From positions 1 through 19,618 of the forward strand of contig JAADIN010000018.1 of NCBI GenBank assembly GCA_013151315.1: a stretch of DNA of 19,618 nt. The letters are read 5' to 3'. A program made the translations under genes and the position numbers. Shown here one piece after another: positions 1 to 7,453 of this stretch. This stretch comes from Planctomycetota bacterium. Its GTDB lineage: Bacteria > Planctomycetota > Planctomycetia > Pirellulales > Lacipirellulaceae. The first letter of the stretch is position 1. Each line of letters opens with the position of its first letter. The notes below the pieces were generated by a model, which ran no database searches, had not been told where the DNA came from, and saw only the letters and a list, made by a program, of their open reading frames with translations.

Positions 1-1244
1 AGGATTGCTCGATCAACTTCTTTCATTTCTTGCGTATAGGTTTGGATCGCGATGCCCTGGCTTTTCGCTTCTTGCGGCGAGAGCCCCACGTGGGCAACTT
101 CGGGCGACGTATAGGTCGACCACGGGATGATCAGCGAACTTGCTTTGGCACGGCCCTTGAACAGTGCGTTTTGAATGACGGTGCGAGCCATGAAGTCGGC
201 CGCGTGGGTAAATTTGTAGGGCGAGCAGATGTCGCCGGCGGCGAAAATGTTGGGGTTGGCAGTCTGCAGCCGGTCGTTGACCTTCACTCCTAGATGGTCG
301 AAGTCGACGCCGGCGACTTCGAGGCCCAGGTTTTCAACATTCGGCGTTCGGCCTGCGGCCACAAGTAATTTATCGACCGTTTCGTGGTACGACCGACCAT
401 GCGATTCGAGTGTCAATCGTACTTGGCCTAATTCCCCCGGCTCAAGCTGAAGGTTTTTGCCACAGCACAAAAGCTTGACGCCGTCGCGGAGGATCGACGC
501 CTCGACGATTTCTGCCGCATCGCGATCCTCTCGTGGCAAGATGCCATGCGCGGATTCGACGAGAAACACTTCCGAGCCGAACAACGAAAAGGCTTGCGCC
601 AATTCGCAGCCGATCGGTCCGGCACCGACGACGCCTAGCCGCCCGGGTAATTCAGTCAAGGAGAAGAGGGATTCGTTGGTGAGGTAGTCGACCTGTTCTA
701 AGCCTGGAATGGGTGGCGCGGAAGCGCGAGCCCCGGTGGCAATCACTGCTTTTTTGAACTGGAGTCGCTGGTCGCCGACCTCGACCGTGTTGGAATCGAC
801 AAACGTGCCTTGGCCCAGGTAGACGTCGATGCCCAGATCGCGAAATCGGGCGGCCGAATCGTTGGGGCTTATCTCGGCTCGCAGTCGACGCATTCGCTGC
901 ATTACCCGAGCAAAGTCGACCGTCGTGCCCTCGGGAACTTGCACGCCCAGCTCGTCGGCATAGCGAACTGTGCGAACGGCTCGGGCCGCGCTGATAAGGG
1001 CCTTCGAGGGAACGCAGCCGACATTCAGGCAGTCGCCGCCCATGAGTTCGCGTTCGATAAGTGCGACCTTTGCGCCGAGCCCGGCGGCTCCAGCCGCGGC
1101 AACGAGCCCTGCGGTGCCAGCGCCGATGACGACCAAATTATAACGGCCCGAGGGAGTCGGATTGGTCCAGTCGCGGGGATGGACGTTTTCCTCGAGTTTC
1201 AAGTTGTGTTCGTCTTGCGGCTGAAGTTGGATGAGTTTGGACAT
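1..1244 (-). CDS. Mercuric-reductase-like FAD/NAD(P) disulfide oxidoreductase (C-terminus cut by window edge)
   Basis: The minus strand is open from the ATG at 1244 to the left edge (414 codons, no stop), so the C-terminal dimerisation part is missing. Seen: an N-terminal extension of about 35 residues, an FAD-binding GAGTAG at 41-46, the redox-active disulfide motif CLNVGCVPSK (C72, C77), a second dinucleotide fold GAGPIG at 207-212, AAGD at 335-338, and the VDRAI motif just before the edge. This order is that of class I pyridine nucleotide-disulfide oxidoreductases, closest to MerA and dihydrolipoamide dehydrogenase. There is no N-terminal HMA metal-binding domain, so mercury reduction is not shown; the C-terminal Cys pair of true MerA would lie outside the window. 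The upstream co-directional gene is a TVP38/TMEM64 membrane protein, a pairing known for this subfamily. Substrate unknown; likely a cytoplasmic NAD(P)H-dependent reductase. Confidence 0.88.
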   Translation of the reverse strand, partial: MSKLIQLQPQDEHNLKLEENVHPRDWTNPTPSGRYNLVVIGAGTAGLVAAAGAAGLGAKVALIERELMGGDCLNVGCVPSKALISAARAVRTVRYADELGVQVPEGTTVDFARVMQRMRRLRAEISPNDSAARFRDLGIDVYLGQGTFVDSNTVEVGDQRLQFKKAVIATGARASAPPIPGLEQVDYLTNESLFSLTELPGRLGVVGAGPIGCELAQAFSLFGSEVFLVESAHGILPREDRDAAEIVEASILRDGVKLLCCGKNLQLEPGELGQVRLTLESHGRSYHETVDKLLVAAGRTPNVENLGLEVAGVDFDHLGVKVNDRLQTANPNIFAAGDICSPYKFTHAADFMARTVIQNALFKGRAKASSLIIPWSTYTSPEVAHVGLSPQEAKSQGIAIQTYTQEMKEVDRAI

Positions 1245-1338
1245 CGCTTGGGTCTCGCTGAGAGAAAGGTTTTCTGTAACAGTTCTGCCAGGTGAAGTAG
1301 CCAAAATAATTTAACGACAGAGAACACCGAGGAAAAAA

Positions 1339-1446
1339 GCCACAGATGAACACGGATGAACACAGATTTTTCTAATCCGTTTTAGAGCCAATCCAAGGGA
1401 CTGAAAATCCTTCCTTTATCTGTGTTGATCCGTGTTCATCTGTGGC
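1339..1446. repeat. 29-bp imperfect inverted repeat between two minus-strand genes
   Basis: The arm at 1339-1367 (GCCACAGATGAACACGGATG...) and the arm at 1418-1446 are reverse complements with one mismatch in 29 positions, separated by 50 bases. Read on the minus strand, the distal arm is followed by GCTTTTTTCC, so the transcript of the TVP38-like gene could form a long stem followed by a U-run. This resembles a terminator or attenuator in front of the flavoprotein gene, but the loop is long. The CACAGAT-GAACACGGAT wording is of a kind that I recall as recurrent intergenic repeats in planctomycete and related genomes, so a dispersed repeat is equally possible. Confidence 0.75.
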
Positions 1447-1483
1447 TAATTTTACTGCATTCAACTGAAGTATTACGGTTTTC

Positions 1484-2191
1484 TTACTTTTCTTCTACTT
1501 CGCTTGGCACGTACTCTCGTATGGCAGCCCTCGCGAGTCGGGTGATGTAGACCGTGACGGCAACGGTTGCCAAGAGTCCGACGCCGAGCAAGATTTTTTG
1601 GCTTGTCCCGCCATCAAAACGTCCTGCAGCGAGGTCGGCAAGGTTTTTAATTGCGGTGCCAAAGTAGACGTACATGATCGTGCCGGGCAACATGCCGATC
1701 CAACTGGCGAAGAAGTAATCGCGGGTTCGCACCTTGGTGATGCTAAACAAGTAGTTCAGCACGTTGAATGGGAATGCTGGCGAGAGACGCGTGAGCAACA
1801 CGATTTTGAAACCGGCTTGCTGGACCGCTTGGTCGACGGCTGCGAACTTTGGGAATTGACTTGCTTTCTGTTCGACAAAATCGCGGGCCATGTTGCGACC
1901 GACCAGGAACGCGAGCAAGGCGCCGAGCACACTGCCGATTGACACGGCGAGTGTCCCTACGGTCAGTCCAAAAGCAAAACCGGCTCCGAGCGAGAGAATC
2001 GTACCGGGCACCATCAGCACCGTTGCTACGACGTAGGCCCCGACCAACAGCACCGGCCCCCAGGCACCTAAGGTTTGAATCGTCTCGAAAAAACTTCCCA
2101 AATATCCGTTTATTGGGAGAAACTTGAAGGCTAGCAGTAGGCTGGCGAGGGTGGCTAGGAAGACCACCAGTTTGGTTTCGATTGTTTTCAT
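1484..2191 (-). CDS. TVP38/TMEM64 family membrane protein (VTT/SNARE-associated domain)
   Basis: A 235-residue hydrophobic protein with membrane segments near 8-25, 46-64, 68-98, 157-180 and 199-219. The VTT (DedA-like) signature is visible: GAGFAFG at 69-75 and the LTRLSPAFPFNVLNY block with R135, followed by a Gly/Pro-rich helix (GMLPGTIMYVYFG). Members are polytopic inner-membrane proteins; characterised relatives in the wider VTT superfamily act in lipid scrambling or transport, but the substrate here is unknown. The length is typical. The start is the first ATG in frame; no strong ribosome-binding site is seen. It lies directly upstream of, and in the same direction as, the mercuric-reductase-like flavoprotein, a recurrent partnership suggesting a shared membrane redox role (inference). 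An inverted repeat separates the two genes. Confidence 0.88.
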   Translation of the reverse strand: MKTIETKLVVFLATLASLLLAFKFLPINGYLGSFFETIQTLGAWGPVLLVGAYVVATVLMVPGTILSLGAGFAFGLTVGTLAVSIGSVLGALLAFLVGRNMARDFVEQKASQFPKFAAVDQAVQQAGFKIVLLTRLSPAFPFNVLNYLFSITKVRTRDYFFASWIGMLPGTIMYVYFGTAIKNLADLAAGRFDGGTSQKILLGVGLLATVAVTVYITRLARAAIREYVPSEVEEK

Positions 2192-2297
2192 GACGGTGCT
2201 TTCGGGAGTCGCTGCTTTTGTATTGTTGCGATTCTTCTTGTGCTGGGGAGTGCGATTCTATACGCAACGACAGGAAATCCGTGCAAATCGTTCTTCG

Positions 2298-2327
2298 TTG
2301 CCAGTCGCATGAGTTCACGGTTAGAAT
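2298..2327 (+). promoter_or_regulatory. Candidate sigma70-type promoter for the ABC ATPase gene
   Basis: TTGCCA (2298-2303) and TAGAAT (2322-2327) are separated by 18 bases, about 45 bases before the ATG at 2373. The fit to consensus is moderate and it was found by eye. Confidence 0.35.
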
Positions 2328-2372
2328 GGGCGCTCGCCCTTCGTCCTCTTTCTCCTCAGGTGGGATCGTTTA

Positions 2373-3551
2373 ATGGCCTCCGTGAGCCTCCAAGGTATTT
2401 CGAAAATCTATCCGGGCGAGGTCCACGCGGTCCGCGATTTGGACCTGGAGATTCGCGATGGCGAATTTCTCGTACTCGTCGGACCTTCAGGCTGCGGTAA
2501 GAGTACCACCTTGAGAATGATTGCGGGATTGGAAAATATCACCGAGGGGACCCTGAAGATCGGTGATCGAGTGGTCAACGACATTCATCCTCGCGACCGC
2601 GACATCGCAATGGTGTTCCAGAACTACGCCCTCTATCCCCATATGACGGTTCGCGACAACATGGCCTTCGCATTGAAAATGCGCAAAGTCCCCAAAGCTC
2701 AGATCGAGGAACAAGTCCGCTGGGCGGCAGAAATGCTGGGGCTCGAGCCGCTATTGGGTCGCAAGCCGAAGGCCCTTTCGGGCGGCCAGCGACAACGGGT
2801 TGCGCTCGGCCGTGCCATCGTACGAAAGCCGGCCGTTTTTTTGTTTGACGAGCCCCTCTCGAATCTCGACGCCAAGCTGCGTGTGGAAACGCGGGCCGAA
2901 ATAAAACGTCTGCATCGCGAGCTCAAGACGACCACCATTTACGTGACCCACGATCAGGAAGAGGCAATGACCCTCGGCGATCGTGTGGTCGTGATGTGCG
3001 ACGGCTGGGTTCGCCAAGCCGATTCGCCACTGAACACTTACCGGAAACCGGCCGACCGCTTTGTGGCAGGCTTCTTGGGGATGCCTCCGATGAATTTCCT
3101 GGAAGGCTATCTCGAAACGGTCGACGGAAAACTAGGGTTTGCAAGTCGCGATGCCCGATTGCGGCTCGACGAGGCACCGCTCGATTGGCTACGGGGCGAA
3201 TCCCGAAGACCTATCGTGGCTGGGTTTCGGCCGGAATGTCTTGAACTACTCGATCCGGCGGAAGGCATTGAGGGGCAGACCCTCGAAGCAACGGTGCAGA
3301 TTACCGAGCCGCTGGGCAGCACGATGGATGTCTATTTACAAACGGCTTCGGGCATTCGGCTCGTGTGTCGCACCGCAGCCTCGCCGCTCGAGGCAGGCAA
3401 AGCCGTTGCCGTTCAAGTGTTGCCCGAGAATATCCACCTTTTCGATCCCAACGAGCAGGGCGATTCAAAATCGCCAACTTACTACGGCCGCAATCTTCGT
3501 GTGCTCGAAAGCCGAGGGATTGCAATCCCTCGGCTTTGCACGGAGTCATGA
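2373..3551 (+). CDS. ABC transporter ATP-binding protein, MalK/UgpC (CUT1 sugar importer) type
   Basis: A 392-residue nucleotide-binding subunit of a carbohydrate-type ABC importer. Seen: Walker A GPSGCGKST at 37-45, Q-loop Q83, signature LSGGQ at 135-139, Walker B VFLFDE at 155-160 followed by the D-loop SNLDAKL, and switch His at 193. A regulatory OB/TOBE-type C-terminal half follows from about residue 235 to 370. The start at 2373 has AGGTGG nine bases upstream. No permease or solute-binding gene is adjacent, so it may serve several transporters, as MsmK does (inference). Odd: codons 379-389 are written by a 30-bp perfect palindrome (3508-3537) also found elsewhere in the window, so the final SRGIAIPRLC-type tail is probably a repeat-derived extension. 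The gene converges on the Gfo/Idh/MocA gene 39 bases away. Confidence 0.93.
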   Translation: MASVSLQGISKIYPGEVHAVRDLDLEIRDGEFLVLVGPSGCGKSTTLRMIAGLENITEGTLKIGDRVVNDIHPRDRDIAMVFQNYALYPHMTVRDNMAFALKMRKVPKAQIEEQVRWAAEMLGLEPLLGRKPKALSGGQRQRVALGRAIVRKPAVFLFDEPLSNLDAKLRVETRAEIKRLHRELKTTTIYVTHDQEEAMTLGDRVVVMCDGWVRQADSPLNTYRKPADRFVAGFLGMPPMNFLEGYLETVDGKLGFASRDARLRLDEAPLDWLRGESRRPIVAGFRPECLELLDPAEGIEGQTLEATVQITEPLGSTMDVYLQTASGIRLVCRTAASPLEAGKAVAVQVLPENIHLFDPNEQGDSKSPTYYGRNLRVLESRGIAIPRLCTES

Positions 3552-3562
3552 TTTTGAAAGTT
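3508..3562 (-). repeat. REP-like palindromic element, copy 1
   Basis: The core at 3508-3537 is a perfect 30-bp palindrome (AAAGCCGAGGGATTG plus its reverse complement). On the minus strand it is preceded by a conserved 21-base flank beginning AACTTTCAAAATCA (3542-3562), shared with copies 2 and 3. It starts 28 bases downstream of the minus-strand Gfo/Idh/MocA stop and runs into the 3' end of the convergent ABC ATPase gene, supplying its last codons. There is no U-run after the stem, so it is not a canonical terminator. Confidence 0.85.
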
Positions 3563-3590
3563 ACTTTAACCGCTTAGACTTCATCGCCTT

Positions 3591-4928
3591 TTAGACTTCA
3601 TAGCCTTCGGGGATGACTGGCTTGACGATCCGTTGGAGATCGGGGTCGCTTGTCGCCTGGAGATTCTTGGCGTCCCACTCGACGCGTCCCCCTTTGTAGA
3701 CGGCCAGATTGCCCAGCAGGATGGTCTCGGTCAGCGGGCCGGCGTAGTCGGGGAAGTTGCTGACCGGGGTCTTTGAAGGATCGTGTATTCCGGTGAACCA
3801 TTCGAGCTTCTGGCGTTCGTCGGAGTTGTCTGGCCCGACTGAGACCGGATGCTCGACATCGAGTTCTTTTGCGCCGACGATTGCAATGCCTTTTTCAGCA
3901 TAATCTCCCGCGGCATACATCTTGCCCTGATCGCCGAGGATCAAAGCACCGCTGACGGCAGGTTTGTTGTCGGTCAAGGGGACATCATCGAACAACTCTT
4001 GCGGTGGCAACTGTCCCCCGTCGTACCATGTCATTTTGAAAGCGGCTCGGCCCTCGAGTTCAGGGAAATCGTAATTGATACGCGACCAAGAAGGATAGCT
4101 GTCGCCATTGTGGCCCGAGTGCACCGCTTCGACGGCGGTCGGGTCCCGCATGTTCAGGCCCATGAAGGGCAAGTTGCACGTGTGGCAAGCCATGTCGCCG
4201 AGGGCTCCGGTACCAAAGTCCCACCAGCCTCGCCATGCGAACGGATGGTAACCATCGGCGTAGGCTCGATAGGGAGCTCGGCCGATCCAGGCTTGCCAGT
4301 CGATATTCTTGGGAATGGTCGTAAGACGCTTGCGTCGCTCGTCTTGCGGCCAAACGGGACGGTTGGTCCAAATATGCACTTCGCTGACATTGCCAACTTG
4401 TCCGGCCCGAAGTTGGTAGGCCGCTTTTCGCATCGGGTTGTACGAAGTGTGCTGGTTACCCATCTGGGTGACGACGCCCGTCTCGCGAGCGATCTCGCCA
4501 AGCCGGCGCGCTTCCCAAATGGTATGGGTGAGCGGCTTTTGGCAGTAGACGTGCTTGCCCATCTTCATTGCCTTGGCGGCAATGACGGCATGGTTGTGGT
4601 CCGGCGTGCAGATCACGACGGCATCGACGCGGTCGCCCATCTTGTCGAGCAGCTCGCGGAAGTCGGTTGCCATGTGCTCGGTCTTGAAGTACTTGGCAGC
4701 CATTTTGAGCCGCAGGCGATCGACGTCGCAGACCGCAACGACTTGGCCATACTGCGCGGCGTGGAGCGAGTCGGAACGCCCCTTGCCATGGATACCAAAA
4801 CAGGCGACCTGAATTTTTTCGTTGGGCGAATCGCTCAGCACCTTTTGCGCGCCTCCGGCAATCCAGAAGCCGGCACCGATGGCGGTCGACGCTTTTAAGA
4901 AATCACGACGGTTACTTTTTTTCGGCAT
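3591..4928 (-). CDS. Gfo/Idh/MocA family oxidoreductase with Tat signal peptide
   Basis: A 445-residue NAD(P)-dependent dehydrogenase of the sugar/inositol type. The N-terminus has a twin-arginine signal: NRRDFLKAS at 6-14, then a hydrophobic stretch with AIGAGFWIAGG. A Rossmann fold follows (VACFGIHGKGR at 41-51, a variant of the Gly-rich loop, and VAVCDVD at 64-70), then CTPDHNHA at 107-114 and the catalytic-lysine motif CQKP with K131. The rest is the alpha/beta C-terminal domain. I chose the ATG at 4928 because GAGGAG lies nine bases upstream and it places the RR motif at the N-terminus; the frame stays open to an ATG at 5084. Family members oxidise or epimerise sugars or cyclitols and are greatly expanded in planctomycetes. 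Export to the periplasm with bound cofactor is expected. Substrate unknown. Confidence 0.92.
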   Translation of the reverse strand: MPKKSNRRDFLKASTAIGAGFWIAGGAQKVLSDSPNEKIQVACFGIHGKGRSDSLHAAQYGQVVAVCDVDRLRLKMAAKYFKTEHMATDFRELLDKMGDRVDAVVICTPDHNHAVIAAKAMKMGKHVYCQKPLTHTIWEARRLGEIARETGVVTQMGNQHTSYNPMRKAAYQLRAGQVGNVSEVHIWTNRPVWPQDERRKRLTTIPKNIDWQAWIGRAPYRAYADGYHPFAWRGWWDFGTGALGDMACHTCNLPFMGLNMRDPTAVEAVHSGHNGDSYPSWSRINYDFPELEGRAAFKMTWYDGGQLPPQELFDDVPLTDNKPAVSGALILGDQGKMYAAGDYAEKGIAIVGAKELDVEHPVSVGPDNSDERQKLEWFTGIHDPSKTPVSNFPDYAGPLTETILLGNLAVYKGGRVEWDAKNLQATSDPDLQRIVKPVIPEGYEV

Positions 4929-4937
4929 CGGTCCAGG

Positions 4938-4943
4938 CTCCTC
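4938..4943 (-). promoter_or_regulatory. Ribosome-binding site deciding the Gfo/Idh/MocA start
   Basis: GAGGAG on the minus strand, nine bases before the ATG at 4928. It favours this start over the upstream in-frame ATGs (up to 5084), which would put more than 50 residues ahead of the twin-arginine motif. Confidence 0.65.
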
Positions 4944-5166
4944 AAAATAGATGAAGTCGTTTGGCGACATAGTTTTTGATTTGCCTTCAGGATAGCGTCT
5001 GGCCGAGTAAATCGAAAGTCGGAAGCCAGTTTGGTAAGGCAAGAGGAGCGATCTCGCGGCGTCGATTGCCTCGTTCGTGGTCAATGGGTAGGCTTAAATA
5101 CCTGCATTCTGTTGCCTAGGTCGCAACCGCACCCTTTTTGAAACGTTCGTCTCCAAGGATTCTCTG

Positions 5167-6300
5167 ATGCTACGCTCGAAACCTATTTTTCTGATGATAT
5201 TGTTTGCTTTCAGTGGTTGGGCGGGTTTTTCATCGATCGAGGCGGCCGCTGATTTTTCACCGGACGAAGCCGAGGAGGCGGTTGTGGCTCGTGTGAAGGC
5301 GTTGGGCGGAACAATAAAGTTGAATGAACAGGGGGAGCTTGTCGCGATCGATCTCGATTCGCGGCCCACACAAAATGCTGATTTGGAGGCGATTGGCGGC
5401 ATCCGTTCGCTAGAAAAACTGAGTGTCTGGGGAGCCGGGATTAGCGATCCGGGGATCGATCACCTCGTCAAGCTGGTGAATCTGACCTCGCTAGACTTGA
5501 AAAACACGCAAGCCACCGACGCGGGAATCGCCAAGCTGCGGGCACTGACGAAGCTGACTTCGCTTGATCTGCACCGGAGCACGGGTCTCACCGACGAGGG
5601 CATTGCCGTTGCTGCTGAATTGCCAAACTTAAAATACCTGAAGTTAATTTTTACTCGCATCACCGATCGGGGTGTGGCGCATTTGTCGGAATGCAAGAAA
5701 TTGCGACTGCTCGATATCCGCGGCTGCCATGTGACCGACAAGGGATTGGCGCACGTAGCCAAAATCCAAAGCCTAGCCGCTTTGAAGCTGCGCAGTGCGT
5801 CGGTCACCGACGAAGGACTCGTGCATTTAGCTGCGCTTCCGAAGCTGAAGGGTTTGGCGCTTGAGGATGCCTTTGTTACCGACGACGGATTGGCTCACTT
5901 GGCAATTTTGACCGAGCTGAATGACTTGAACCTAATGCGCGCGGCAATTTCGGATGAGGGATTGGTTCACTTGGCTGGGCTGACCAACCTAAAACAACTC
6001 AACCTGCGTAGCACCTACGCCGGCGGGGCGGGGCTGTCTCACCTGAGTGGGATGACGAAGCTCGTGAAGCTCGATCTGAGCGAATCGGGTGCCGACGACG
6101 AAGGAATGGAGCAAGTCGCCAAGCTGCCTGCCTTGAAGTCACTCAACATCTGGAGCACGACCGTCACGGACCAAGGGCTAGTTTTCATAGCGAAGATCAA
6201 GACTTTGAAGTATCTGAACCTCGAGTCAACCCGGGCGACCCCCGAGGGAATTGCAACGCTAAAATCGGCGCTTCCTGAATTGAAAATTGATCACAATTGA
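5167..6300 (+). CDS. Exported leucine-rich-repeat protein
   Basis: A 377-residue protein with an N-terminal signal peptide (hydrophobic core at about 7-23, likely cleavage near A26-A28). After a short N-terminal region come about eleven to twelve tandem LRRs of 23-25 residues, roughly residues 80-372, with the pattern L..L.L..T.VTDEGL.HLA.L. This TD(E/K)GL type, related to RNI-like and cysteine-containing LRRs, forms a curved protein-binding solenoid. AAGGA lies about eight bases before the ATG. No enzymatic domain or membrane anchor is seen, so a periplasmic or secreted binding function is inferred; the partner is unknown. It is divergent from the Gfo/Idh/MocA gene. LRR proteins of this style are abundant in planctomycetes. 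Confidence 0.9.
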   Translation: MLRSKPIFLMILFAFSGWAGFSSIEAAADFSPDEAEEAVVARVKALGGTIKLNEQGELVAIDLDSRPTQNADLEAIGGIRSLEKLSVWGAGISDPGIDHLVKLVNLTSLDLKNTQATDAGIAKLRALTKLTSLDLHRSTGLTDEGIAVAAELPNLKYLKLIFTRITDRGVAHLSECKKLRLLDIRGCHVTDKGLAHVAKIQSLAALKLRSASVTDEGLVHLAALPKLKGLALEDAFVTDDGLAHLAILTELNDLNLMRAAISDEGLVHLAGLTNLKQLNLRSTYAGGAGLSHLSGMTKLVKLDLSESGADDEGMEQVAKLPALKSLNIWSTTVTDQGLVFIAKIKTLKYLNLESTRATPEGIATLKSALPELKIDHN

Positions 6301-6487
6301 GCTGGAATATACGGATTTTGAAAATCCAGATCGTAACGCGAAATTGGGTGGGATGGCTTACAGAAGATCCGGCCTTTCTCGCCTAGAATCATAGGTATTG
6401 GCCTACCCGCCGTAGAAACGCTTGAGAGGCGAGAGACGGCGAGTTAGACTTCCAGCTTGCGTCTTTCGAGACACTTCCCCCTTAGAG

Positions 6488-6493
6488 AAGGAG
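6488..6493 (+). promoter_or_regulatory. Ribosome-binding site deciding the Cys-repeat protein start
   Basis: AAGGAG ends seven bases before the ATG at 6501. The in-frame GTG at 6498 would leave only four bases, so the ATG is preferred. Confidence 0.7.
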
Positions 6494-6500
6494 TACTGTG

Positions 6501-7130
6501 ATGATTCGACGTATCACGATGTTGTTGATGATGGCCGTTACCCTTGCCACTGTGAATTCCGCCTTCGCGGAAGATGGGGCAACAGAATGTCCGATTTCGG
6601 CTGCGATGAAGAACTTGCCGCAGATTACCTTTCAGGTAGGTGCCGAGCAAACCCACTGCAGCAAGTCGGCTGGCAAGCTCGCCGAAAAAACAGGGAGCCC
6701 GATCGTTTACTTCGTAGGTAAAGAGAAATTTGAGAACGATGCAGACGCGAAGCTAGCACTCGTAGAAGCTACCGAAGCAATGGTTGCCTCGTTTGCTGAG
6801 CCTCACACTTGCAAGATCAGTGGCACGACTTCGATCGCTGGTCAAGAAACGAGTTGCAGCAAAACGTCGGCCAAGTTGGCTAGCTTGATGAGCGTCGCGA
6901 TGAAGAGCGTGAAGCAGACCTATTCGGTCGATGGCGAAGAGTGCCATTGCCCTAATGCGGCCGCAGCACTGGCCGACAAATCGGGCCAGCCGAAGCTGTT
7001 CTGCGTGGGAGAAGAGAAGACCGATTGTAAGGTCACGGCTCGCTTGAATCTCGCCCGGGCACAGTATCGTGCTATGGTCGAGGCCCTCGCAGCGGCTGAG
7101 AAGACTGAAATGACAGAAGCCAAGTCTTAG
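6501..7130 (+). CDS. Exported Cys-rich protein with internal duplication, function unknown
   Basis: A 209-residue protein, not recognised as a named family. A signal peptide covers residues 1-24 (MIRRIT, hydrophobic core, cleavage after AFA). The mature part has eight cysteines (30, 53, 104, 119, 148, 150, 168, 176) and two clearly related units of about 64 residues, 37-100 and 135-198. Each runs: Q-T/F-x-V-G, a CS or CHC motif, A-x-x-LA-x-K-(S/T)-G, a VG(K/E)EK segment, then an A(K/R)L-LA helix ending A-MV. A degenerate third copy of the Cys-S-K-x-x-AKLA motif lies at 110-130. The paired cysteines could form disulfides or bind metal or thiol ligands (inference). AAGGAG precedes the ATG at 6501. 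A strong terminator follows, so it is probably the last gene of its transcript. Confidence 0.82.
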   Translation: MIRRITMLLMMAVTLATVNSAFAEDGATECPISAAMKNLPQITFQVGAEQTHCSKSAGKLAEKTGSPIVYFVGKEKFENDADAKLALVEATEAMVASFAEPHTCKISGTTSIAGQETSCSKTSAKLASLMSVAMKSVKQTYSVDGEECHCPNAAAALADKSGQPKLFCVGEEKTDCKVTARLNLARAQYRAMVEALAAAEKTEMTEAKS

Positions 7131-7146
7131 TCGAACAATAATTGAT

Positions 7147-7192
7147 ACCCGGCGGGCCATTGCGATCAGGCAATTGGCCCGCCGGGTTTTTT
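7147..7192 (+). terminator. Rho-independent terminator of the Cys-repeat gene
   Basis: A GC-rich stem, ACCCGGCGGGCC-ATTGC at 7147-7163 pairing with GCAATTGGCCCGCCGGGT at 7170-7187 with a one-base bulge, is followed at once by six Ts (7187-7192). It starts 16 bases after the stop codon. Confidence 0.92.
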
Positions 7193-7252
7193 GTTGCGCG
7201 AGGGGGAATGCAACATGATAACGCAACATGATACTGAGGCAATTCTTCGTAA

Positions 7253-7304
7253 CCCGCTGCGTAAGCGAGGGAAACCCCTTGATCTCCCTCGCTTACGCAG
7301 TGGG
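7253..7304. repeat. Long palindromic hairpin, second repeat type
   Basis: Perfect 16-bp arms (CTGCGTAAGCGAGGGA at 7257-7272 and its complement at 7285-7300) with a 12-base loop. The stem extends to about 20 bp through CCC/GGG and one G-T wobble. No T-run follows, so it is not a normal terminator. It lies in the 323-base gene-free stretch 7131-7453, which otherwise holds the terminator and a candidate promoter. The sequence differs from the GCCGAGGG element family. Confidence 0.8.
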
Positions 7305-7366
7305 CCACAAAAGCCCCTATCTCCCCCAAGTTAAAAAGGAATAGCCCTGGAGGTTCTAAGTCCAGC

Positions 7367-7395
7367 TTTACACTTTTTTAGCAATCTCCCATACT
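7367..7395 (+). promoter_or_regulatory. Candidate promoter for the isomerase gene cluster
   Basis: TTTACA (7367-7372) and CATACT (7390-7395) with a 17-base spacer, 58 bases before the ATG at 7454 and downstream of a terminator, where a new transcript would be expected to begin. Confidence 0.35.
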
Positions 7396-7453
7396 TGGCC
7401 TCTTCATCCCATTTAATAGGGATCCCATTGGGACGGCGGAGTAGGAAAAAAAT

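Noticed and set aside
810..1295. Plus-strand frame of 161 codons
   Set aside because: Antisense to the FAD-binding and disulfide region of the flavoprotein, which is the real gene.
1743..2318. Minus-strand frame of 191 codons
   Set aside because: Out-of-frame shadow of the TVP38/TMEM64 gene with no recognisable domain.
3849..4898. Long plus-strand open frame (349 codons)
   Set aside because: It is antisense to the Gfo/Idh/MocA gene, whose motifs and signal peptide are unmistakable; it is a by-product of GC-rich codon use.
3591..5084. Longer Gfo/Idh/MocA product starting at the ATG at 5084
   Set aside because: It would put over 50 residues before the twin-arginine signal; the GAGGAG at 4938-4943 supports the start at 4928.
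5167..6300. The tandem repeats in the LRR gene as a DNA-level repeat or CRISPR-like array
   Set aside because: The periodicity is at protein level (23-25 residues) with strongly diverged DNA; no identical repeats with unique spacers.
6302..6329. Possible terminator after the LRR gene (GGATTTT-G-AAAATCC)
   Set aside because: The stem has a one-base loop or competes with an outer CTGGA/TCCAG pairing, and no T-run follows.
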